Assembly: GCF_003014695.1 (NCBI RefSeq) | Contig: NZ_PYAS01000001.1 | Span: forward strand, 62,001-126,000 | DNA from: Dyadobacter jiangsuensis | GTDB lineage: Bacteria > Bacteroidota > Bacteroidia > Cytophagales > Spirosomataceae | Reading direction: 5' to 3' | DNA: 64,000 nucleotides | In this document: one piece after another, positions 26,669 to 34,598 of the stretch | How the letters are laid out: each line of letters opens with the position of its first letter | How positions within the stretch are numbered: position 1 is the first letter of the stretch | The notes under the pieces: model-generated | What the model was told of the DNA's origin: nothing | The model's database searches: none | Seen by the model: only the letters and a program-made list of their open reading frames with translations | Translations under genes and position numbers: made by a program

Positions 26669-28987
26669 ATGACTTTCACCCGAAAAGAATTTTTGAGAAC
26701 GGCCACGCTGGCCACGGCCGGTTTGCTTGCCGTACCTTCGTCTTTCGCATTTCGTTCCATCGGAAAACAGGCTCTTGCATTGTCCCATTTCCCGGACAGG
26801 ATGCATGCGTTTTTATGGCGAAACTGGGGGTTGGTGACTGTCGACCGACTTGCGGCAGTAACCGGAGCCAAGCCTGCGGATATATACACACTCGCGGCTG
26901 TAATGGGGCTGCCCGCGGTAAAAGAGGTCTCGCCGGATCAGAAACAACGGAGCTACCTGACGGTGATCAGGCGGAACTGGCACCTGCTTCCCAGAGAGCA
27001 AATGCTTGAATTGCTGGGCTGGACCGACGAGCAGCTGACCTTTACATTACAGGAAGACGACTTTTTCTACATCAAGTTGGGGAGTATGAAGCCCGAATGC
27101 GAGCCCGTCAGGTTCGGCGCATCTTCGGAGGAGGTGCGCAAGCGGGAGAAATGGCTTTCCGGCGTCGTCCGGGAGGAGTTCGCGACGGGGTTCCCGCAGC
27201 ACAAGGAACCGCTTTTCCAGTTTGTGAAGGAATTGTCCAGGGCGCAGGAAAAGAAAGCGGAGCGACAAGGCTCGTCCGGTTTTTCCCCCAGGTTCGGCTA
27301 TGCCTACTTTGCCCTTTTCGGTGACCCGCTCTTGCAGCAGGACATTGATCCGTATCCCGATGGGTACCTGGCTCAAATGTCGGCCTCGGGGATGGACGGT
27401 ACCTGGCTGCATATTGTCCTCTCCAAGCTCACCCCGTTCCCCTGGGACCCGTCTGTTAGTGAACATTGGGAACAGCGGCTGGAAAATCTTGGGAAATTGG
27501 TCGAAAGGGCGGGAAAGCACGGAATAGGGATCTATCTGTACCTCAATGAACCACGGTTTATGCCGCTGGCATTCTTTGAGAAACATCCGGAGCTGAAAGG
27601 GGTACAAATCGGCGAGCAGGCAGCATTGTGTACCAGCCATCCCGACGTACAGAAATACCTGGTCGACTCGATGGCCATGATCACATCACGCGTGCCCGGC
27701 CTGGCCGGCTTCTTTTCAATTACCGCCTCGGAAAACCATACCCATTGCTGGTCGCATGGAAAGGGCGCGGAATGTCCGCGCTGCTCCAAAAGAGGGCCGT
27801 CGGCAGTGATCGCCGAGCTGAACCAACTCTATCTGAAAGGTATCAGCCAGGGATTGGTCGTGGCCAAAGTGGAAAGAGGCCCCGGACTCATTTGCTGGGA
27901 CTGGGGCTGGCAGGACGGCTGGGCAGAGGAGATCATTCCGGCATTACCCAAAAGTGCGGCGCTGATGAGCGTCAGTGAATGGGACCTTGAAATCACCAGG
28001 GGAGGGGTACAAAACAAGGTGGGTGAATATTCGATCTCGTCCGTAGGGCCAGGGCCACGGGCGACGAAGCATTGGGATATCGCCCGGAAAAATGGCCTGA
28101 AAACCATCGCGAAGATCCAGGCCGGTTGCACCTGGGAGATAGCGGCGGTGCCCTATATTCCGGCGCTGGAGAACGTCGCACAGCATGCCGAAAACTTGCG
28201 TAATGCCCGTGTAGATGGCCTGATGCTGGGCTGGACGCTGGGCGGTTATCCATCGCCCAACCTGGAAGTCGTGGCCGAAATGGGTAACAGTAAAACCATC
28301 ACCGGCAAGGAAGCCATGCTGAAAGTCGCCAGACGCCGGTATGGCGCGGCTGGTGATGCGGTAACCAAAGCATGGCAGCAATACAGTGAGGGTTTCAGCG
28401 AGTTTCCGTACCATATCGGCGTGGTTTACTCGGCGCCATTGCAGGCAGGCCCATCGAATTTGCTGTGGTCGAAGCCTACGGGTTATAAGGCGAGTATGGT
28501 GGGGTTGCCTTATGACGACGTGAATAGCTGGCGTGCGAATTATCCCGTTGAAATTTTCATTTCCCAAATGCAGAAGGTGGCCCGCCGCTTCGAACATGCG
28601 CAGGCGGAGCTAAGACGCGAAACGGCCGGTTTGAAATTGCCGGCAGAACTCCGGAAGGCATTGACGGACGAATGCGGCGTGGCCGAAACGATCGCGATAC
28701 ATTACGGCAGTGTCGCTAATCAGGCTTCGTTTGTGGTGGCGCGGGACAAGCTCGCAATTGAAAAAGATCAAAGAAAGGCGATGGAGCTTATCGCGGCAAT
28801 CGAAGGTGTTCTTCGCAACGAAATCACCCTGGCCAAACGAATGGCACAATTGCAGGGCGGTGATAGCCGGCTCGGATTTGAAGCTTCCAACCATTATTTC
28901 TACGTGTGTAACGACCTGGCCGAGAAAGTGATCAACTGCCGCGACCTGCTGGATCACTGGCTTCCGGAGCTGCGAAGCATGTGGTAA
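26669..28987 (+). CDS. Secreted TIM-barrel-like protein, unclassified hydrolase candidate
   Basis: This 772-residue protein begins with a twin-arginine-like signal (TRKEFLRTATLATAG). The middle part (about 210-530) looks like a glycosidase TIM barrel: strands such as GMDGTWLHIVL, HGIGIYLYLNEPRF, LAGFFSITASENHTH, LICWDWGWQDGW and VDGLMLGWTLGGYPSPN follow in order, each ending in acidic or aromatic residues. A CPRC motif (ECPRCSKRG) lies at about 370. The C-terminal 200 residues are helical. The pattern recalls GH20-like enzymes, but I cannot assign a family. It stands alone on its strand between two unrelated genes. Confidence 0.6.
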   Translation: MTFTRKEFLRTATLATAGLLAVPSSFAFRSIGKQALALSHFPDRMHAFLWRNWGLVTVDRLAAVTGAKPADIYTLAAVMGLPAVKEVSPDQKQRSYLTVIRRNWHLLPREQMLELLGWTDEQLTFTLQEDDFFYIKLGSMKPECEPVRFGASSEEVRKREKWLSGVVREEFATGFPQHKEPLFQFVKELSRAQEKKAERQGSSGFSPRFGYAYFALFGDPLLQQDIDPYPDGYLAQMSASGMDGTWLHIVLSKLTPFPWDPSVSEHWEQRLENLGKLVERAGKHGIGIYLYLNEPRFMPLAFFEKHPELKGVQIGEQAALCTSHPDVQKYLVDSMAMITSRVPGLAGFFSITASENHTHCWSHGKGAECPRCSKRGPSAVIAELNQLYLKGISQGLVVAKVERGPGLICWDWGWQDGWAEEIIPALPKSAALMSVSEWDLEITRGGVQNKVGEYSISSVGPGPRATKHWDIARKNGLKTIAKIQAGCTWEIAAVPYIPALENVAQHAENLRNARVDGLMLGWTLGGYPSPNLEVVAEMGNSKTITGKEAMLKVARRRYGAAGDAVTKAWQQYSEGFSEFPYHIGVVYSAPLQAGPSNLLWSKPTGYKASMVGLPYDDVNSWRANYPVEIFISQMQKVARRFEHAQAELRRETAGLKLPAELRKALTDECGVAETIAIHYGSVANQASFVVARDKLAIEKDQRKAMELIAAIEGVLRNEITLAKRMAQLQGGDSRLGFEASNHYFYVCNDLAEKVINCRDLLDHWLPELRSMW

Positions 28988-29162
28988 TGCGCGATGGGTT
29001 TTCCGCTGATCGGCCGGAAATATAGCGTGCCTTAATTTGTCATTATTGGCGATATGTTACGTCTCATAAAATTCACTCCATGTTTCAGAATTATTGGATA
29101 AGTAAGGAAGTTGTCCAATATTAGGCACTGCGTACGCTAAACAGCTGTTGAATTGAAATAAT

Positions 29163-30242
29163 ATGTTAGCAAAGTTCACTAAACACTGGGCTATCCTGCT
29201 GCCCCCGTTTGCCTGGATTGTTTATTATGGAAAATCAGCTGGTTTTGCTGGTGGCTACGACTTGTTGATGGCCGCAGCATTGATCGCCGTTGTGCTGGCA
29301 GCTGTGCATCATGCGGAAGTAATCGCGCACCGCGTGGGCGAGCCGGCAGGAACCCTCGTGCTTGCCATCGCCATTACCGTCATCGAAGTGGCGTTGATTG
29401 TATCGTTGATGCTTACGGGCGGAAGCGATACGCACACACTAGCTCGCGACACGGTATTTGCCGCAATCATGATTATTTTGACGGGTATCATCGGCCTTTG
29501 CCTGCTGGCCGGTGGAGTAAGGTATAAGGAACAGCATTTCGGCAGGCATGGTACGAGCGCCGCCCTGGTGACATTGACCGCCATTTCGGTTCTTACATTG
29601 ATCCTGCCCAATTATACGACAAGTATTCCCGGCCCTGTGTATAATCTGAGCCAGTTGATATTTGTCGCGGTGGTCTCACTGGTGCTTTACGGAACGTTTA
29701 TCATGGTGCAAACCGTCAGGCACCGTTCCTATTTCCTGCCTGACGACATGATAAACGAAGATCAGCCGGTGAGCGAAAAGCCCTCCGTTCAAACGACTTT
29801 GATAAGCCTTTTGCTATTGCTGGTTTGCCTGCTGGCGGTGGTACTGCTTGCCAAAAAGCTGGCGCCGGTTATAGAAGAGCAGGTAGTAGCAATGGGAGCG
29901 CCGGAGTCCGTAGTGGGCGTGATCGTTGCACTCGTTATCCTGCTTCCGGAAGGCCTGGCCGCTTATCGGGCAGCCAAAAAGAACCATCTGCAAATCAGCC
30001 TGAATCTGGCACTGGGCTCGGCCCTGGCGAGTATCGGGCTGACGATTCCTGCTGTCGCCATCGTTTCACTGATGACCGATATGACCATTTCATTGGGTAT
30101 TGATACAAAATCGACGGTTTTGCTGGTCCTTTCGCTGTTTACTGTTGCTCTGGCATTTACAACGGGTCGAACGACGATTATGCAGGGAGTTGTGTTGCTG
30201 GTATTGTTTGCGGTTTACCTGTTCACGACAATCGTTCCTTGA
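29163..30242 (+). CDS. Ca2+/H+ antiporter (ChaA-like)
   Basis: This 359-residue protein has about eleven membrane helices in two homologous halves, each with the family's acidic motif. The first reads HHAEVIAHRVGEPAGTLVLAIAITVIEVA (given here in part: GEPAGTLVLAIAITVIEVA, about residues 60-78), and the second has VVGVIVALVILLPEGLAA (about 247-264). Members of the CaCA superfamily expel Ca2+ or Na+ in exchange for protons. Length and motif spacing match ChaA. There is no operon partner; the DoxX-like gene follows at 131 bp. Confidence 0.85.
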   Translation: MLAKFTKHWAILLPPFAWIVYYGKSAGFAGGYDLLMAAALIAVVLAAVHHAEVIAHRVGEPAGTLVLAIAITVIEVALIVSLMLTGGSDTHTLARDTVFAAIMIILTGIIGLCLLAGGVRYKEQHFGRHGTSAALVTLTAISVLTLILPNYTTSIPGPVYNLSQLIFVAVVSLVLYGTFIMVQTVRHRSYFLPDDMINEDQPVSEKPSVQTTLISLLLLLVCLLAVVLLAKKLAPVIEEQVVAMGAPESVVGVIVALVILLPEGLAAYRAAKKNHLQISLNLALGSALASIGLTIPAVAIVSLMTDMTISLGIDTKSTVLLVLSLFTVALAFTTGRTTIMQGVVLLVLFAVYLFTTIVP

Positions 30243-30373
30243 CCAAAAGGGCCATCGGGCGGAAACTTATCAAGTCCCTCAGAGCGGGCACCTCGTTGTG
30301 TGTTTCTTAAACTGGTTTAAGTTTTTGATGGCATAGTTCCCGCAATTTTGTGCCGTAAAAAGCAAATGGAACA

Positions 30374-30772
30374 ATGGTCAATAACAATGAACGCTACGCC
30401 CGGATCTTCGTGAGGATGGCGCTGGCTGTAACAATGCTATCCGCCGTGGCAGATAGATTCGGCTTCTGGGGTGACAACGCTGCCTGGGGAAACTGGCAGA
30501 ATTTCGAGCGGTACACGCGCCAGCTGACGTTTTTCCTTCCCGAAATACTAAGTAAAATTTCAGCATATGCTGCTACCTTTCTGGAAATAGTGCTTTCATT
30601 GATGCTGGTTTTGGGTTTCAAAACGAAACTGACATCGATAGCCACGGGTTGTTTACTGCTCATTTTTGCATTGGCTATGAGCGTTTCTTTGGGGATCAAG
30701 GCACCGTTAGACTATTCGGTCTGGGTTGGAAGCGCCGCCGCTTTTTTAGTCGCGAGTCAAAGCAAAAGCTAG
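30374..30772 (+). CDS. DoxX-like membrane protein
   Basis: This 132-residue protein has four hydrophobic helices at about 10-30, 57-80, 85-107 and 112-128. The pattern IFVRMALAVTMLSAVADRFGFWG, with FLEIVLSLMLVLGFKTKLTSI, fits the DoxX family. Members are small membrane subunits linked to thiosulfate oxidation, oxidative stress and terminal oxidases, but many have no known function. It follows the antiporter gene on the same strand, without a strong link. Confidence 0.65.
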   Translation: MVNNNERYARIFVRMALAVTMLSAVADRFGFWGDNAAWGNWQNFERYTRQLTFFLPEILSKISAYAATFLEIVLSLMLVLGFKTKLTSIATGCLLLIFALAMSVSLGIKAPLDYSVWVGSAAAFLVASQSKS

Positions 30773-30866
30773 TTTTATCTGAGAATTTGGCGTAGTCACA
30801 AAAGATGTCCCGATAATTGGTTAAAAGTTGGCGGAATTATCTAGATTAACCGAAAGTTACAATTTC

Positions 30867-33800
30867 ATGGGTCATTACCATATGAGTACTTTCGGAGTAA
30901 AGTGGCTGCGTTTAGTGATTTTTCTTCTCAGTATAGGGATAGCAAGTTGGTGCAAACCGGCGATAGCGCAGGATTACACCATCACCAAACTTAAACTCTT
31001 TCCCGACCGCGACGAAGTGCTGATCAAGGATGTGGCTACGGACAGCAAAGGATTTGTCTGGTTCCTGACCAACGGCGAGATTTACCGGTACGACGGCTAC
31101 CGGGCGCTCGATGTCCTGCGAACAATCTCCGATCAGGCTCAAACAGCCGATATGCCGCAGCATATTCTCATCGATCGCCACGACAGGCTTTGGATGGCGG
31201 GTAATGCGAACCTCAGTTACCTCGATCTCAGGACCTGGAAGGTGCATCCGGTAGCTTCGGTACTGCTTCCGCCCGTTGAGGACCGCGCGGTGTTTTCGAT
31301 CACGGAGCTGCCCGATGCGACCATCGTCATTGCCTACGAAAACGGGCATCTGCTGCTGGTGAATGGGGATGAGTTTCATCGCATCGACGATCTTTTTGAG
31401 CTTGGGAAGAAAGCCAGCAACAAATTGTCTCCCCGTGACATGACGGTCTGGAAAAACAAAATCTGGGTCGGTACCACCGGCGGCAGCCTGCTCTCTATCG
31501 ATCCTGCACGGGGATACCGCGCCCAGATCAGGAAGTTGTCCGGGGAGGATAGCTATGTAAGAACTTTGATAGGTTATGCCGATACACTGTTTGTGGACGT
31601 CCCCGGGCATATCAGTCTGCGGTTGGAGGACGGATTTGTGCGGCAAATGCGCCCGAAAGGCTTTAAACTGTCCGATGATAAGTATTTTGTGGTGAAGCAG
31701 GGGACCGATATGCACGTGTACGCCGAAGACGACGCATTATACATCATGGACACTGCATTGCGCCTGCGGCAGAAGCTTAGCATTCCGACCAAACGCAAGT
31801 TCAGGACCGTGTCCGTGGGGATCTCAAAGCAGGAGATTTTTCTGGGAACGGAGGAAGGGATATTTGTAGCTTATCCCAAAACAAAGGGGCTTTCGGAGCT
31901 GATGAATACCAATCCTGGTCCCAATACCAGCACAAGAGGCATCCACGTCTACCCCGATGGCTCCCTTTTCTATGGTACATACAGCGGGGCCGGGTATGCC
32001 GAGGCCGGCGGAAAGGCTGTTGTATTTCCCGAATTGAAGCACGCCTATACCATGCTGCCGATGAACGATAACGAGTTGCTGATCGGCACGGAAGGCGGGT
32101 TTTTGAAAGTATTCGATCGGCGGACCCGAAGGATTGAACCGTTAAAATATAGCCTTTCACCGAATGCGCGGGCCAAATACCTGGCGCATCTCCCGATCTA
32201 TGTCATGTGCTTCGCCGAAACGCCGGACGATTTTCTGATCGGAGGAATGAACGGGCTCTGGCTGCTGAATAAAAAGAGCCGGGAGCTCGATCGCTACGAA
32301 CTTGCCGGCGGTTCGCCGCACGCACTTGATTTGCAGATCAGGCACATGGAGCGGCTCCGCGACGACCGGTTGCTGCTGAGTACTAGTCTTGGCCTGTTTG
32401 AACTTAACCAGGGAAAGCTGACAAAAAAATACCCGAAATCCGGGAATATGGGAGTATACAAAGTCATCGTCGACGGCAGTAAATGGTGGATCGCGACGCA
32501 AGGTGCCGGGTTGGTGGCGATGGGCAGCGATGGCAGTGAGGCAGCCCGTGTAACTACGGATAATGGATTGAGTAATAATCTGATATACAGTCTTGAACGC
32601 GTCGATGGCGTAATGGTTCTCGGTACGGCCGACGGGCTGAATCTCGTAGACGCGCAACACCGCGTGCGGCGTATCGGCAGGGCAGAAGGATTGAGTCAGT
32701 CGGAGTTCAATTCGGGCGCGTCGTTCGTGGACAAGGCGCGAAGGCGCGTATATGTGGGAGGGTTGTCAGGTTACACTGTTTTGGACATGAATCAGAATTG
32801 GTTCGACCGGAACGATCAACTGGAAAGCTATGTGACGGAAATTCATACCTCCACCGGCAAAGCGGGGCAAAGAGTCAGGGATTATACCTGGCCCTATCGT
32901 GAGGAGAAGCAGCTGACGCTCGGTTATAACCAAAGCCTGACGGCATTGTATGTGGGCACGCCCGGGAACTACCGCGCCAACAGCGAGGTGGCATACTCCC
33001 TCAATGCGGGCGATTGGGAGCCATTGGTCCGAGGGCAATTTATTTCACTCATCCAAGCTTCGCCGGGACAATACAAGCTCAGTTTGCGCACCCGGAGCTT
33101 CGGATTGGAAAACAGGCTGAACCTGGTGACGGTGATCAAGAAACCTCACTTTTCGCAGACCTGGTGGTTCCGGGGAATGCTGGCTCTGTGTGCCGCTGCA
33201 ATCGTGGTGCTATGGTACCGAAGCCGTATTGCCAAGATCCGCCGCGAGCAGGATATCCGTAACCGCATTGCGGCGGACCTGCACGACGAAGTGGGCAGTT
33301 CTCTGACGAGAATTTTTTTCCAGGCGAGCGCTCTGGCGGGCGCTCCGGCTGCGAAAGTACCGGAAGAGGTTAACCCGGAGGAAGGAAGACAAAGCAGGCA
33401 ATTGGAATTGATCGCCGACACGAGCAAGCAGGCGCTATTGACTATGAGTGATATGGTATGGTCTATCGACTCACGGTTTGATACCATGAAAGACCTGGTT
33501 ATCCGGATGAAAGATTACGCGTACCGGCTCAGGGAAGAGCTGGATTTCAGCTACCGGTTTGACGAAGGTGCGGAAGTGGAATCCGGCAGAGTTTCCCAGG
33601 CCGTCCGCCAAAACCTCTTCCTGATTTTCAAAGAAGCCCTCATCAATGCGATCAAATACGGCGACGGGGCGGAGATCCTCATTTCATTGCATGTGGACCC
33701 GATGATCAGGCTTGTAGTGTCCAACCGCTATCCCGCGAAGCTGGTTTCATTCGGCGATCGCCAGGGCGGACGAGGCCTTGAAAATATGGAGCTGCGCGCC

Positions 33801-33887
33801 GGGAAAGTGGGTGGAAAGCTTTCGGTAAGCGATTCGGAAGGTATTTTCCGCATTGTTTTTGAAATACCACCCAAAAGAGGGATGTAA
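30867..33887 (+). CDS. Two-component sensor: beta-propeller reporter domain plus HisKA_3 kinase
   Basis: This protein of about 1006 residues has a signal peptide or anchor at 14-36. A large periplasmic region of two-component-regulator propeller repeats follows (about 45-640, for example KDVATDSKGFVWFLTNGEIYRYDG and TTDNGLSNNLIYSLERVDG), then a Y_Y_Y-type domain (about 670-760), one membrane helix (about 770-790) and a kinase of the LytS/NarX class. The phospho-acceptor is His806 in DLHDEVGSSLTRI; the ATP domain carries NAIKYGDG and GRGLENMELRA. The start may be ATG 30867 or 30882. The response regulator gene follows 30 bp later and is its likely partner. The input is probably a sugar or related signal. 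Confidence 0.9.
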   Translation: MGHYHMSTFGVKWLRLVIFLLSIGIASWCKPAIAQDYTITKLKLFPDRDEVLIKDVATDSKGFVWFLTNGEIYRYDGYRALDVLRTISDQAQTADMPQHILIDRHDRLWMAGNANLSYLDLRTWKVHPVASVLLPPVEDRAVFSITELPDATIVIAYENGHLLLVNGDEFHRIDDLFELGKKASNKLSPRDMTVWKNKIWVGTTGGSLLSIDPARGYRAQIRKLSGEDSYVRTLIGYADTLFVDVPGHISLRLEDGFVRQMRPKGFKLSDDKYFVVKQGTDMHVYAEDDALYIMDTALRLRQKLSIPTKRKFRTVSVGISKQEIFLGTEEGIFVAYPKTKGLSELMNTNPGPNTSTRGIHVYPDGSLFYGTYSGAGYAEAGGKAVVFPELKHAYTMLPMNDNELLIGTEGGFLKVFDRRTRRIEPLKYSLSPNARAKYLAHLPIYVMCFAETPDDFLIGGMNGLWLLNKKSRELDRYELAGGSPHALDLQIRHMERLRDDRLLLSTSLGLFELNQGKLTKKYPKSGNMGVYKVIVDGSKWWIATQGAGLVAMGSDGSEAARVTTDNGLSNNLIYSLERVDGVMVLGTADGLNLVDAQHRVRRIGRAEGLSQSEFNSGASFVDKARRRVYVGGLSGYTVLDMNQNWFDRNDQLESYVTEIHTSTGKAGQRVRDYTWPYREEKQLTLGYNQSLTALYVGTPGNYRANSEVAYSLNAGDWEPLVRGQFISLIQASPGQYKLSLRTRSFGLENRLNLVTVIKKPHFSQTWWFRGMLALCAAAIVVLWYRSRIAKIRREQDIRNRIAADLHDEVGSSLTRIFFQASALAGAPAAKVPEEVNPEEGRQSRQLELIADTSKQALLTMSDMVWSIDSRFDTMKDLVIRMKDYAYRLREELDFSYRFDEGAEVESGRVSQAVRQNLFLIFKEALINAIKYGDGAEILISLHVDPMIRLVVSNRYPAKLVSFGDRQGGRGLENMELRAGKVGGKLSVSDSEGIFRIVFEIPPKRGM

Positions 33888-33913
33888 ACTAAAAGAGGTG
33901 CGGACTAATTTTG
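33870..33913 (+). promoter_or_regulatory. Shared operator-promoter, copy A (before response regulator)
   Basis: CCCAAAAGAGGG (33870-33881), then 24 bp, then the TAnnTTTG-like element TAATTTTG (33906-33913), 5 bp before the ATG at 33918. A second AAAAGAGG lies at 33891-33898. The box lies within the 3' end of the kinase gene. The same box and spacing occur before the T9SS gene. No TTTG element is present, which suggests activator-dependent transcription and a nearly leaderless mRNA. Confidence 0.5.
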
Positions 33914-33917
33914 CGTA

Positions 33918-34538
33918 ATGATACGACTGGGCATTATTGAAGACGACGATGAAATCAGAAACATGCTGGACCATTATTTCGGAAACCAGCCGGGGATTTC
34001 CGTTTTGTTATCCGCGCCATCGGTAGAGTCGTTTTTTGAACATTGGAATGAGACGATCTACCTGGATATCGTGTTATCCGATATCGGGCTGCCGGGGGAG
34101 TCGGGCATCAAGGGTATTTCGCGTATCAAACGGCGGGCGCCCAAATGCAGCGTAATGATGCTCACGGTTTACGATGATGCCAACCGGATCTTCCAGGCGC
34201 TGTGCAATGGCGCAACAGGGTATTTACTGAAACAAACCCCTTTGCCGCAGATCAAGGAGGCGGTAACAGCCTTGTATGAGGGTGGTGCGCCCATGTCGCC
34301 AGGCATCGCGCGGAAGGTGGTGGAGTATTTCAATCCTAAAAATGCAGGACAGCTATCGGAAAACCTGACGCCCCGCGAGTCGCAGATTGTGATGGCGATT
34401 GAAGAGGGACTCACCAACAAGGAAGTAGCCATCCGGATGGACATTTCGCTGGAAACAGTCAAATACCATATCAAAAACATCTACGAAAAACTTCAGGTGA
34501 ACAGCCGCCACGCCCTCATAAGCCGGAAATACAAATAG
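33918..34538 (+). CDS. LuxR/NarL-type response regulator
   Basis: This 206-residue response regulator has a receiver domain (about 2-120) with the acidic pair EDDDE at the N-terminus, the phosphorylated Asp55 (IVLSDIGLPGESG) and a conserved lysine in the LLKQTP segment. A LuxR-type HTH follows at about 143-203 (LTPRESQIVMAIEEGLTNKEVAIRM). It starts 30 bp after its partner kinase gene. Its own promoter box is repeated exactly before the next gene, so it is likely to control both itself and the T9SS protein downstream. Confidence 0.93.
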   Translation: MIRLGIIEDDDEIRNMLDHYFGNQPGISVLLSAPSVESFFEHWNETIYLDIVLSDIGLPGESGIKGISRIKRRAPKCSVMMLTVYDDANRIFQALCNGATGYLLKQTPLPQIKEAVTALYEGGAPMSPGIARKVVEYFNPKNAGQLSENLTPRESQIVMAIEEGLTNKEVAIRMDISLETVKYHIKNIYEKLQVNSRHALISRKYK

Positions 34539-34547
34539 CTCCTCCCC

Positions 34548-34591
34548 CCCAAAAGAGGGGTACCGTAGCAACCGCGAATTGATTCACTTTG
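34548..34591 (+). promoter_or_regulatory. Shared operator-promoter, copy B (before T9SS gene)
   Basis: CCCAAAAGAGGG (34548-34559), flanked by more C and G, then 24 bp, then TCACTTTG (34584-34591), which matches TAnnTTTG except at position 2. The ATG at 34599 lies 7 bp further on. The distance from the box to the end of the TTTG element is 43 bp, identical to copy A. Confidence 0.5.
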
Positions 34592-34598
34592 CGATGCT

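Noticed and set aside
30797..30808. CACAAAAGATGT before the histidine kinase gene as a third copy of the CCCAAAAGAGGG box
   Set aside because: Only 9 of 12 bases match and no TTTG element lies at the same distance, so there is no support beyond chance.
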